DNA from: CAYRHS01 sp964424125
GTDB lineage: Bacteria > Actinomycetota > Acidimicrobiia > IMCC26256 > JAOSJL01
NCBI GenBank assembly: GCA_964424125.1
Contig: CAYRHS010000075.1
Coordinates: 1-15,253 of the forward strand
Length of the DNA: 15,253 bases
Direction of reading: 5' to 3'
The notes under the pieces are model-generated. The model was not told where the DNA came from and searched no databases. It saw nothing but the letters and a program-made list of their open reading frames with translations. The position numbers and the translations under genes were made by a program. Below, piece after piece: positions 1-7,716 of this stretch. Position 1 is the stretch's first letter. Each line of letters opens with the position of its first letter.

Positions 1-231
1 GGATCGGGGGGAGTTCCTCTTCGAGCCCGGCGTGTCGACCGAGAAGAGCACCGTGTCGGCCTCGGACGCAGCCGCTCCGAGGTATACGGCCGACTTGCCG
101 CAATAGGAACCGACCTCGAGGAGCGGTCCCACCTCGGCCCCACGCCGCCCCGCTTCGTAGAGCGCCAGGCCCTCGTCTTCGGGCATGAAGCCCTTCACGT
201 CGTGGGCGAGCGCCCGCAGCGATTCCTCCAT
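1..231 (-). CDS. SAM-dependent methyltransferase, N-terminal fragment (runs off window)
   Basis: Reading down from an ATG at 231 gives 77 codons without a stop to the window edge, so the C-terminal part is outside. Residues 37-47 (LLEVGSYCGKS) form the glycine-rich motif I of class I methyltransferases, where the first beta strand and loop bind S-adenosylmethionine. Residues 61-66 (VLFSVD) fit the second strand, ending in the acidic residue that usually holds the ribose. The pattern resembles small actinobacterial O-methyltransferase-like proteins of the Methyltransf_24 type; the substrate cannot be told. The start is preceded by a weak GGAG about 13 bases upstream. The last dozen codons before the edge (after VDTPGS) lose the family pattern, so a frameshift or simple divergence there is possible. 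The gene is divergent from glpX, with a 99-base gap. Confidence 0.6.
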   Translation of the reverse strand, partial: MEESLRALAHDVKGFMPEDEGLALYEAGRRGAEVGPLLEVGSYCGKSAVYLGAAASEADTVLFSVDTPGSKRNSPRS

Positions 232-268
232 ACGCCGAGTCTCGCACTCCGACCGGCCCGGCCCGCTC

Positions 269-299
269 TTGGGATGCTCCGAGAGCGCGGAGGTAGGGT
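269..299 (+). promoter_or_regulatory. Possible promoter upstream of glpX
   Basis: In the 99-base divergent gap, TTGGGA (269-274) and TAGGGT (294-299) could be -35 and -10 boxes, separated by 19 bases. The -10 fits the loose actinobacterial TAnnnT pattern. Transcription would then start near 306, leaving a leader of about 25 bases that carries the AGGAG ribosome site at 316-320. The 19-base spacer is longer than ideal and the -35 match is only partial, so this is a weak call made by eye. No matching promoter for the divergent methyltransferase was recognised. Confidence 0.3.
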
Positions 300-330
300 C
301 GAACAGAGCCGACAGAGGAGAAGAGCGGTG

Positions 331-1323
331 ATGGAAGAGCGTCAGGCTCCCGACCGCAACCTCGCGCTCGATCTCGTCCGCACCACCGAAGCAGCGGCAC
401 TGGCTGCGGGGCGCTGGATGGGTCGGGGCGACAAGAACGCCGCCGACCAGGCCGCGGTCGACGCGATGCGCCTCGTCCTCAACACCGTCACGATGGACGG
501 CATCGTCGTCATCGGTGAGGGCGAGAAGGACGAGGCGCCGATGCTCTACAACGGCGAGGAGATCGGTGACGGAAACTCGCCGCAGGTCGACATCGCCGTC
601 GACCCGATCGACGGCACCACGCTCACCTCGCTGGGGCGCCCCGGCGCCATCGCAGTGATCGCGGTGGCGGAGCGCGGCTCGATGTTCAACCCGGGACCCT
701 GCGTCTACATGGAGAAGATCGCGGTCGGTCCCGAAGCAGCCGACGTCATCGATCTCGACGCGTCGGTGACGGTGAACCTTGAGGCCGTCGCCAAGGCGAA
801 GGGTGAGGACGTCGACGACGTGACCGTGGTCATTCTCGACCGGGACCGTCACGCAGAGATCATCGCTGAGTGCCGCGAGGCCGGAGCCCGCATCCGGTTG
901 ATCCCCGACGGCGACGTCGCGGGGGCGATCCAGGCCGCGTGGCCGTCGAGCGGCGCCGACGTCCTCATCGGCATCGGCGGAACACCCGAGGGTGTGATCG
1001 CGGCCGCAGCCTTGAAGGCCCTCGGGGGTGGTCTCCAGGCGCGCCTGTGGCCGCGCAACGACACGGAACGCAAGGCGGCGCTCGACGCGGGCTACGACCT
1101 CGACCGCGTGCTCTCGCTCGACGACCTCGTCTCGGGCGAGGACTCGTTCTTCGCCTGCACGGGGATCACGGGTGGCGACCTCGTCAAGGGCGTCGACTAC
1201 TGGGGTGACGGGGCCCGTACGTACTCGCTCGTCATGCGGTCGAAGTCGGGGACCATCCGCAAGATCGAGGCCACCCATACGTGGCACAAGCTCATGCAAT
1301 ACTCGGCGCTCGATTTCGACTGA
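331..1323 (+). CDS. glpX: Fructose-1,6-bisphosphatase class II (GlpX)
   Basis: A 330-residue protein, close to E. coli GlpX in length. It hydrolyses fructose 1,6-bisphosphate to fructose 6-phosphate, the committed step of gluconeogenesis, in the cytosol with divalent metal. The sequence shows GRGDKN near residue 31, GEGEKDEAPML at 62-72 and DPIDGTT at 91-97, the metal and phosphate-binding signature of the lithium-sensitive phosphatase fold. The conserved C-terminal TGITGGDLVKGV and ATHTWHKL blocks are also present. The ATG at 331 was chosen because AGGAG at 316-320 sits 10 bases upstream and homology starts there. A GTG at 328 is an equally spaced alternative, and the frame stays open upstream to 202 without conserved sequence. 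The P-type ATPase follows after 31 bases on the same strand, so the two may be co-transcribed, although their functions are not obviously linked. Confidence 0.95.
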   Translation: MEERQAPDRNLALDLVRTTEAAALAAGRWMGRGDKNAADQAAVDAMRLVLNTVTMDGIVVIGEGEKDEAPMLYNGEEIGDGNSPQVDIAVDPIDGTTLTSLGRPGAIAVIAVAERGSMFNPGPCVYMEKIAVGPEAADVIDLDASVTVNLEAVAKAKGEDVDDVTVVILDRDRHAEIIAECREAGARIRLIPDGDVAGAIQAAWPSSGADVLIGIGGTPEGVIAAAALKALGGGLQARLWPRNDTERKAALDAGYDLDRVLSLDDLVSGEDSFFACTGITGGDLVKGVDYWGDGARTYSLVMRSKSGTIRKIEATHTWHKLMQYSALDFD

Positions 1324-1354
1324 TCGGACCCAGACGGCCACCACGGGCAGCGCC

Positions 1355-3805
1355 ATGGTCGACCTCCAACAGGCACCGCTCGAGGACGTCGAACGTGAAC
1401 TCGATGCATCGGCCGAGGGCTTGTCGTCGGACGAGGTCCGCCGGCGTCTGCAACGCGACGGTCCCAACGCGGTCGCGGAGCAGCACACCAACGCGTTCGT
1501 CGCGTTCCTGAAGTTCTTCTGGGGCCCGATCCCGTGGATGATCGAGGTCGCGCTGGTGCTCGCGGCGATCCTCGGGGACTGGAACGACGTCGTCGTCATC
1601 GCCGTCCTGCTGCTCATGAACGGGATCGTCGGCTGGTGGGAGGAGCACCAGGCCGGCAACGCGATCGCCGCGCTGAAGAAGCGGCTCGCGGCCTCGGCTC
1701 GGGTCCGACGCGACAGCTCCTGGGGCGAGTGCGATGCCGCCGACCTCGTCGTCGGGGACGTGATCCGCGTCCGGCTCGGCGACGTGGTCCCCGCCGACGC
1801 CCGCATCCTGAAAGGCGAGCTGGAGCTCGACCAATCGTCGCTCACCGGCGAGTCGTTGCCCGTCAAACAGCAGGACGGGGGGATCGCCTACTCGGGAACG
1901 GTCACCACCAAGGGCGAGGCCGACGCCCTCGTCGTCGCCACCGGCACCCGTACCTTCTTCGGTCGCACCGCGCAGCTCGTCGAGACCGCGGGCACCGTCA
2001 GCCACTTCCAGCGGGCGGTCCTCGGGATCGGTCGCTACCTCATCATGTTCGCGGTGGCCTTCGTCGTCGTGACGCTGGTCGCAGGACTGCTGCGCGGGAA
2101 CGACGCCGAGAGCATGATCGAGTTCGCGCTCGTCCTCACCATCGCCGGCGTCCCGGTCGCGCTCCCCGCCGTCCTCTCGGTCACCATGGCGGTGGGCGCC
2201 GGGCACCTGGCGAAACGCGACGTGGTCGTGAGCCACCTTCCGGCCGTGGAGGAGATCGGCGGCGTCGACATCCTCTGCTCCGACAAGACCGGCACCCTCA
2301 CGCAGAACAAGCTCCAGGTCTCCGACCCCCGACCGATCACCGTGCAGGGCGCCGTGTCGATCGGGGACCTGCTCGGTGCGGCAGCCCTGGCGTCCCGGGC
2401 CGAAGATCGCGATCCCATCGACCTCGCGGTGCTCGCCGCCGCGGCCGATCAGACTCCCCCCTTCCACGTCACGGACTTCACCCCCTTCGATCCCGTGACC
2501 AAGCGCAGCGAGGCGCTCTGCGACGGGTCCGACGGCGAGCTCCGCTTCACGAAGGGGGCGCCCCAAGCCGTCTTCGGTCTCCTGGCTGCGGACGATCCCC
2601 ACCACGACGACGTCGATCAGGCGGTGCAGACGATCGTCGACGACCTCGCGTCACGTGGCTACCGGGCGCTCGGCGTCGCCAAACAGCCCGACGGGGGATC
2701 CTGGCAGTACCTGGGGATCCTCCCGCTCGCCGATCCGCCCCGTGCCGACTCGCGCGCCACCCTCGACGCGGCCCGCGACCTCGGCGTCGACGTGAAGATG
2801 GTCACGGGCGACAACCTCGCGATCGCGAAGGAAGTCGCGAGCGAGGTGGGCCTGGGCACCGACATCCTCGACGCCCGCTCGCTCGGCACCGGGGACGGGT
2901 CCTCGTCCACCGAGAAGGACTCGCTCACCCAGGAGGTCGAGCAGGCCGATGGGTTCGCGCAGGTGTTCCCCGAGCACAAGTACCGCATCGTCGACGCGCT
3001 CCAGCACGGCGACCACATCGTGGGGATGACCGGTGACGGGGTGAACGACGCTCCCGCGCTCAAACAGGCCGACGCAGGGATCGCGGTCTCGGGAGCCACC
3101 GACGCCGCGCGCGCGGCAGCCGACATCGTGCTCCTCACCCCGGGGCTCTCGGTGATCATCGAAGCGATCCGCAAGAGCCGCGAGATCTTCGAACGGATGA
3201 AGAGCTACACGCTCTACCGCATCTGCGAAACGATCGCCCTCGTCGTCTTCGTCGCGATCGCGGTCGTCGTCTCCAACGATCGACCCGTCACCGCGATCAT
3301 GATCCTGCTCCTCGCGGTGCTGAACGACGGTGCGATCCTCTCCATCGCCTACGACCACCAGATCGCGGGCGCGTCCCCCGAGTCGTGGGAGATGAAGCCC
3401 GTGCTCACGGTCGCCACCGTCCTGGGCGCGTACGTCGTGTGCACGTCGCTGCTGCTCTTCCTCGTCGGGGACGCGTTCTTCGACCTCTCCATCGACGAGC
3501 TTCGCACCCTCGTGTACCTGAAGCTCTCCGTGGCCGGCCACCTCACCGTCTTCTGCACCCGCACACGAGGTCCCTTCTGGTCCGTGCGCCCGGCAGGAGT
3601 GCTGCTCGGCGCCGTGCTCGGCACCCAGGCGCTGGCGACGCTGATCGCCACCCTCGGCCTCGGACTCGTCACCGCGATCCCCTGGTACTGGGCGGCCGCC
3701 ATCTGGGGTTACGCGATCATCGGGTTCCTGATCCAGGACCGGATCAAGCTGGCGACCTATTGGTACCTCGAGCGCACCCATCAGGTGCCGGCGGCGGCCA
3801 CGTGA
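1355..3805 (+). CDS. P3A-type plasma-membrane H+-transporting ATPase
   Basis: An 816-residue P-type ATPase of the proton-pump subfamily known from plant AHA2 and yeast Pma1, which uses ATP to export H+. In order: N-terminal cation-ATPase domain; M1-M2 at about 57-97; actuator domain with LTGES at 163-167; M3-M4 with the PVALP motif at 267-271; phosphorylation site DKTGTLT with Asp310; nucleotide-binding KGAP at 400-403; MVTGDN at 492-497; hinge TGDGVNDAP at 559-567; and six C-terminal membrane helices. Asn89 and Asp658 (in LNDG, M6) align with AHA2 Asn106 and Asp684, the proton-binding pair, which supports H+ rather than Ca2+ or K+. The position of AHA2 Arg655 is Ala628 here. The C-terminal tail after the last helix is short, so the roughly 100-residue autoinhibitory domain of plant pumps is absent. 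The ribosome site before the ATG is weak; GTG or upstream starts would run into glpX. Confidence 0.93.
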   Translation: MVDLQQAPLEDVERELDASAEGLSSDEVRRRLQRDGPNAVAEQHTNAFVAFLKFFWGPIPWMIEVALVLAAILGDWNDVVVIAVLLLMNGIVGWWEEHQAGNAIAALKKRLAASARVRRDSSWGECDAADLVVGDVIRVRLGDVVPADARILKGELELDQSSLTGESLPVKQQDGGIAYSGTVTTKGEADALVVATGTRTFFGRTAQLVETAGTVSHFQRAVLGIGRYLIMFAVAFVVVTLVAGLLRGNDAESMIEFALVLTIAGVPVALPAVLSVTMAVGAGHLAKRDVVVSHLPAVEEIGGVDILCSDKTGTLTQNKLQVSDPRPITVQGAVSIGDLLGAAALASRAEDRDPIDLAVLAAAADQTPPFHVTDFTPFDPVTKRSEALCDGSDGELRFTKGAPQAVFGLLAADDPHHDDVDQAVQTIVDDLASRGYRALGVAKQPDGGSWQYLGILPLADPPRADSRATLDAARDLGVDVKMVTGDNLAIAKEVASEVGLGTDILDARSLGTGDGSSSTEKDSLTQEVEQADGFAQVFPEHKYRIVDALQHGDHIVGMTGDGVNDAPALKQADAGIAVSGATDAARAAADIVLLTPGLSVIIEAIRKSREIFERMKSYTLYRICETIALVVFVAIAVVVSNDRPVTAIMILLLAVLNDGAILSIAYDHQIAGASPESWEMKPVLTVATVLGAYVVCTSLLLFLVGDAFFDLSIDELRTLVYLKLSVAGHLTVFCTRTRGPFWSVRPAGVLLGAVLGTQALATLIATLGLGLVTAIPWYWAAAIWGYAIIGFLIQDRIKLATYWYLERTHQVPAAAT

Positions 3806-3834
3806 GGCGACGGACGCCGCGAGCGGGAGCCGAC

Positions 3835-4788
3835 CTAGCCCTCGTCGGCCTGCCGTAACTCCTCCCACGCGCTGCTGACCGTCGTGTTGAAGTCGTAGAC
3901 CGAGACACCCACCGCGCCTTGCTCACGTGCGGCCCGGGCGAAAGCGGCGTAGTCCGTGACGACCGCGGCGTCGGCCACGCCCCCGACGGCGTGGATGGGC
4001 ACGTCCCCGACCTCGGACCGGAGCCGCTGCAGGTTCGCCTCGGTGTAGACAAAGCCGTCCCGCAAGCTCGACTCCGAGTCGCGGTTCGTCCAGTAGGTCA
4101 TCGGGAGGAACACGTCCACGAGGTCGGCGAGGTCCGCGTAGGGGTAGCCAGGCCAGAGATCGGGGTTCACGTCTTCCACGAGGAGTGGCTCGACCACGAT
4201 CGCGCCGAGGGCATCGTCACCGAGGAGCTCCCGGGTGCGCTCCGTGAGGTCCAGGAGCCGCGCGCTGCGTTCGTCGTGGTCCGCGACGCTCTGGGTCCAC
4301 TCGAGGTCGAGAGCGATGCCGTCGAGGCGGTGGCCCTCGTATTCGAACTCACTCATCGCCTCGATGAACGCGAGGTCGCGGGAGACGTCGGCGAAGCGGG
4401 GCAGATACCAGCCGACCACCCGCACGCCCGCCTCGTGGGCGCGTTGGACGAACTGACCCACCAGCTCCTCGTCCACGATCCCGACCTCGCCGCCGTCGTC
4501 GTTCGCCGCCTGGAGGTAGAGCGTCCGGATCCCGAGCCCGGCCATGACGTCGACCGAGTCGGGGGTGACCGGAGGTGGGTCCCCGGCGGTCGTCGGATCG
4601 AAGTCGAAGATGTCGACCCAGGTGCCCAGCCCGCCGTACACGGCGGCGTCCCGCGCGACCCCGGGCGCGTCGATCGGCGTCAGCGGTGCGCCGGCCGCCG
4701 GCGGGACGACCACGTCGTCGGCCCGCATCGACGTGATACCCCAGGCCACGGCGGCCAGGACCAGGAACGCTGCGATGAGCCTGCTCAC
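3835..4788 (-). CDS. Exported or membrane-anchored TIM-barrel protein, glycoside-hydrolase-like, function unknown
   Basis: 317 residues from a GTG at 4788. Residues 1-19 (Arg3, then a hydrophobic run) look like a signal peptide or uncleaved N-terminal anchor, followed by a Pro/Ala-rich linker to about 48. The rest reads as an eight-strand beta/alpha barrel: strands near 54-61, 86-93, 121-128, 155-163, 195-200, 225-232, 264-269 and 292-299. Acidic residues close strand 4 (ALDLEW: Asp161, Glu163) and strand 5 (Glu200), and strand 6 carries LPMTYW. This layout is typical of glycoside hydrolase-like barrels in the GH18/GH25 and DUF4015-like sphere. I cannot assign a family or a substrate. It follows atpC by 66 bases on the same strand and converges on the P-type ATPase gene (29-base gap). 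A cell-wall glycan role is possible but is inference. Confidence 0.6.
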   Translation of the reverse strand: MSRLIAAFLVLAAVAWGITSMRADDVVVPPAAGAPLTPIDAPGVARDAAVYGGLGTWVDIFDFDPTTAGDPPPVTPDSVDVMAGLGIRTLYLQAANDDGGEVGIVDEELVGQFVQRAHEAGVRVVGWYLPRFADVSRDLAFIEAMSEFEYEGHRLDGIALDLEWTQSVADHDERSARLLDLTERTRELLGDDALGAIVVEPLLVEDVNPDLWPGYPYADLADLVDVFLPMTYWTNRDSESSLRDGFVYTEANLQRLRSEVGDVPIHAVGGVADAAVVTDYAAFARAAREQGAVGVSVYDFNTTVSSAWEELRQADEG

Positions 4789-4808
4789 ACCCGCGACGCT
4801 ATTCGCGA

Positions 4809-4843
4809 GCGGGGCGGTGGGCGGTGTCGCTCGGCGGCCCCGC
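4809..4843 (-). terminator. Possible hairpin after the atp operon
   Basis: In the 66-base gap below atpC, GCGGGGC (4809-4815) and GCCCCGC (4837-4843) form a perfect 7-bp inverted repeat with a 21-base loop. In the minus-strand transcript this could fold as a GC-only stem-loop about 12 bases past the atpC stop. There is no run of U after it, so it would be at best an imperfect or attenuating terminator, and in DNA this rich in G and C such stems occur by chance. It could reduce read-through into the TIM-barrel gene. Confidence 0.25.
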
Positions 4844-4854
4844 CGTGCGCTCCG

Positions 4855-5256
4855 CTACGTGTTGATGGAGTCGGCGACGCCGGCCGCCACCAGCCGCGTG
4901 TGGGCCCGCTCGATGGCCGCCTCGGCACCTGCGCTCGGCTCCTCGGCCATGCGCACCTCGGCACGTTCCCGGGCGTTGCGTGCCCGTTCGACGTCGATGT
5001 CAGCGGCCATCTCCGCGACCTCGGAGAGGATGATCACGCGGTCTCCGGTGACCTCGACGAAGCCGCCGTGGATGGCCGCGACGTCTTCGCCCGATTCGTG
5101 GATGATCCGCACGATGCCGATCCCGAGCGCGCCCACGAAGGGAGCGTGACCGGGCAGGAACGCGATGTCGCCTTCGGTGGTCCGACAGACGACGACGTCG
5201 GCATCGCCCGAATAGAGCAGTCGCTCGGGCGACACGAGCTCGACGCGTATGGCCAC
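4855..5256 (-). CDS. atpC: ATP synthase F1 epsilon subunit
   Basis: 133 residues, normal for bacterial epsilon. It forms part of the central stalk with gamma, couples the c-ring to F1 and can inhibit ATP hydrolysis through its C-terminal helices. The N-terminal beta-sandwich domain shows VELVSPERLLYSGDAD and GDIAFLPGHAPFVGAL, and GGFVEVTGDRVIILSE ends it. The two-helix C-terminal domain begins at about residue 87 with DIDVERARNARERAE. The GTG at 5256 is chosen because the family sequence begins there (VAIRVELV) and GAGGAG lies 10 bases upstream inside the end of atpD. The open frame extends upstream to 5352 but overlaps atpD in another frame and has no family similarity. The gap to the atpD stop is only 4 bases. 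Confidence 0.95.
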   Translation of the reverse strand: MAIRVELVSPERLLYSGDADVVVCRTTEGDIAFLPGHAPFVGALGIGIVRIIHESGEDVAAIHGGFVEVTGDRVIILSEVAEMAADIDVERARNARERAEVRMAEEPSAGAEAAIERAHTRLVAAGVADSINT

Positions 5257-5260
5257 GCGA

Positions 5261-6700
5261 TCAGCGCTCCTCGATTTCCTTCGCCTTGGCGAAGACGCTG
5301 TCGGCGTTGCCGACGTTGAAGAACGCCTGCTCGGGCACGTGGTCGAGATCACCGTTGCACAACGCCTCGAAGGACTCGACCGTCTCCTCGACCGGGACGT
5401 AGATGCCCTTCATACCGGTGAACTTCTCACCCACGAAGAACGGCTGCGACAGGAACCGCTGCACCTTGCGGGCCCGGCTCACCGTGACCTTGTCCTCCTC
5501 GGAGAGCTCGTCCATGCCGAGGATGGCGATGATGTCCTGGAGCTCCTTGAACCGTTGGAGGATCTCCTGCGTCCGTCGGGCGACCCGGTAGTGGCGATCG
5601 CCGACGACCTCGGGAGCGAGGATGCTCGACGTCGACGCGAGTGGGTCCACCGCGGGGTAGATCCCGAGCGAGGCGATCTGGCGAGACAGCTCCGTGGTCG
5701 CGTCGAGGTGGGTGAACGTGGTGAAGGGTGCCGGGTCCGTGTAGTCGTCCGCGGGCACGTAGACGGCCTGCATCGACGTGATCGAACGGCCCTTCGTGGA
5801 GGTGATCCGCTCCTGGAGCTCTCCCATCTCGTCGGCCAGCGTCGGCTGGTAGCCGACGGCGGAGGGCATCCGCCCGAGCAACGTCGAGACCTCGGAGCCT
5901 GCCTGGACGAACCGGAAGATGTTGTCCACGAAGAGCAGGACGTCCTGGTGCTTCACGTCACGGAAGTACTCGGCCATCGTCAGGGCCGAGAGCGCGACGC
6001 GCAGCCGGACACCCGGCGGCTCGTCCATCTGCCCGTAGACGAGCGCGGCCTTCTCGATCACGCCCGACTCCTGCATCTCGATCCAGAGGTCGGTGCCCTC
6101 ACGGGTGCGCTCGCCCACGCCCGCGAAGACCGAGACCCCGCCGTGCTGGCTCGCGACCCGGTTGATCATCTCCATGATGAGCACGGTCTTGCCGACCCCG
6201 GCGCCCCCGAACAGGCCGATCTTGCCGCCCTGCACGTAGGGCTCGAGGAGGTCGATGACCTTGATCCCGGTCTCGAACATCTGCGCCCTGGGCTCCAGCT
6301 CCTGGAACGGCGGTGCCTCCCGGTGGATCTCCCAGTGGTCGTCGATGTCGGTCAGCGCCGAGCTCTCGATGTCGAGGGTGTCGCCGATCACGTTGAACAC
6401 GTGTCCGAGCGTCCCGTCACCGACGGGAACGGTGATTCCCCGGCCCGTGTTGCGTACGTCGGCGCCTCTCCGCAGGCCGTCGGTCGGCTTCAGGCACACG
6501 GCGCGCACGCGACTGCCGCCGATCTGCTGGGCGACCTCGGCGGTAATGGTGATCGTCTCGCCTTCGAGCTCGACATCCATCTCGAGCGCGGTGTTGATCT
6601 CGGGCAGCGCGTGGCTCGGGAACTCGGCGTCGACGACCGGTCCCGCGATCGCGACGACCCGCCCGTCCTTCCGCTTCGTCGGCTGCTCGGTCACTGCCAT
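5261..6700 (-). CDS. atpD: ATP synthase F1 beta subunit (catalytic)
   Basis: 479 residues, standard length. Three copies alternate with alpha in the F1 head and carry the catalytic nucleotide sites. Visible motifs: Walker A GGAGVGKT at 165-172, catalytic Glu197 in GERTR, Walker B region LLFVDNIFRF at about 256-264, and the DELSEED lever at 397-403 that pushes on gamma. The beta-barrel N-terminal domain begins with GRVVAIAGPVVDAEF. The ATG at 6700 has AGGAG 6 bases upstream; the open frame to 6874 lies over the end of atpG and is not coding. It sits 28 bases after atpG and 4 bases before atpC. The sequence is conventional throughout, with no insertion or missing catalytic residue. Confidence 0.98.
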   Translation of the reverse strand: MAVTEQPTKRKDGRVVAIAGPVVDAEFPSHALPEINTALEMDVELEGETITITAEVAQQIGGSRVRAVCLKPTDGLRRGADVRNTGRGITVPVGDGTLGHVFNVIGDTLDIESSALTDIDDHWEIHREAPPFQELEPRAQMFETGIKVIDLLEPYVQGGKIGLFGGAGVGKTVLIMEMINRVASQHGGVSVFAGVGERTREGTDLWIEMQESGVIEKAALVYGQMDEPPGVRLRVALSALTMAEYFRDVKHQDVLLFVDNIFRFVQAGSEVSTLLGRMPSAVGYQPTLADEMGELQERITSTKGRSITSMQAVYVPADDYTDPAPFTTFTHLDATTELSRQIASLGIYPAVDPLASTSSILAPEVVGDRHYRVARRTQEILQRFKELQDIIAILGMDELSEEDKVTVSRARKVQRFLSQPFFVGEKFTGMKGIYVPVEETVESFEALCNGDLDHVPEQAFFNVGNADSVFAKAKEIEER

Positions 6701-6728
6701 CTGGTGCTCCTGTGCTGCTCGGATCGGG

Positions 6729-7706
6729 TCACGTGCCGCCGTGCGAGAAGTACTCCGCCTCGCCCACGTCGACGAGAGCAGGCTCCTCCTCGTGTTCCTC
6801 CGCACCGGCCCGGAGGGCCTCGGACCCACCCACGATCTCCATGATCTCGGTGGTGATCGCGTCCTGGCGGGCACGGTTCATCTGGCGATTGAGTGTGATG
6901 ATCAGTTCCTCGGCGTTGTCGGTCGCCGCCTTCATGGCCCGCTGACGCGCCGCGTGCTCGGACGCGGCCGCGTTCAGCAACGCGGCGTAGATCCGCGCTT
7001 CGACGTACCGAGGGAGCAGTCGCGCCAGGATGACCTCGGGCGACGGCTCGAACTCGTAGGCCGCGACCGAACGGCGCTCGTCCGGTGTGACGACCTGATC
7101 CTCGCCCGCGACCACCTCGGCCTCCAGCGGGATGAGCGGCCGAACGACGATCTCCTGGAACCCCGCGGACACGAAGCGGGTGTAGACGAGGTCGACCCGA
7201 TCGACGTGACCGGGCAGGAACAGGTCGTTGACGGCGATCGCCACCTCGCGCGCGTTCTCGTAGCTCGGCAGGTCGGAGAAGCCTCCATACGTCCGCTCGA
7301 TCCGGAAGTCGCGAAACCGGAAGTAGGACTCCACCTTCCGCCCCACCGTGACCAGGGCATTGTCGCGACCCTGTTCGCGATGCTCGCGAATCTCCCCTTC
7401 GGCGGCACGGATCACGTTCGCGTTGTACGCGCCGGCAAGGCCGCGGTCTCCCGCAATCACGACCTGCGCGACACGACGGATCTCGGGACGGGGCGTCAGG
7501 TACGCGTTCTCCAGCCCCGAAGACGCCGCCGCCAGGTTGCGGACGACCTTCGTGATCTCGTCGCTGTACGGCACTGCCGCGTGCACGCGCTCCTGCGCCT
7601 TCACGATGCGGCTGGCGGCGATCAGCTCCATGGCGCGCGTGATCTTCTTCGTGGACTCGACGCTCTTGATGCGCCGACGAAGGATCCGCTCCTGCGCGCC
7701 CGCCAT
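6729..7706 (-). CDS. atpG: ATP synthase F1 gamma subunit with C-terminal extension
   Basis: 325 residues; E. coli gamma is 287. The rotor shaft turns inside the alpha3-beta3 head. The N-terminal helix shows RRRIKSVESTKKITRAMELI and the C-terminal helix shows AMKAATDNAEELI...RQDAITTEIMEIVGG, both strongly conserved. Most homologues end shortly after EIVGG plus a few residues. Here a further 27 or so residues follow (about 299-325), rich in Glu and ending with a Tyr-Phe-Ser-His stretch. I did not see the extra internal loop known from mycobacterial gamma. The ATG at 7706 is 10 bases after the atpA stop; the ribosome site (GAGTGAG spanning that stop) is weak. atpD follows after 28 bases. Confidence 0.96.
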   Translation of the reverse strand: MAGAQERILRRRIKSVESTKKITRAMELIAASRIVKAQERVHAAVPYSDEITKVVRNLAAASSGLENAYLTPRPEIRRVAQVVIAGDRGLAGAYNANVIRAAEGEIREHREQGRDNALVTVGRKVESYFRFRDFRIERTYGGFSDLPSYENAREVAIAVNDLFLPGHVDRVDLVYTRFVSAGFQEIVVRPLIPLEAEVVAGEDQVVTPDERRSVAAYEFEPSPEVILARLLPRYVEARIYAALLNAAASEHAARQRAMKAATDNAEELIITLNRQMNRARQDAITTEIMEIVGGSEALRAGAEEHEEEPALVDVGEAEYFSHGGT

Positions 7707-7716
7707 TTCTAACGAC

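Noticed and set aside
3806..3834. Bidirectional terminator between the convergent P-type ATPase and TIM-barrel genes
   Set aside because: The 29-base gap has no convincing stem and no T-run on either strand.
1292..3868. Two long minus-strand open frames (1292-2605 and 2651-3868) opposite the P-type ATPase
   Set aside because: Compositional shadows of the real gene; the products are Gly/Asp/Arg-rich with no recognisable motif or ribosome site.
3919..7712. Plus-strand open frames (3919-5319, 5249-6844, 6255-7712) opposite the TIM-barrel gene, atpC, atpD and atpG
   Set aside because: They overlap one another and run antisense to well-identified genes; no homology is visible.
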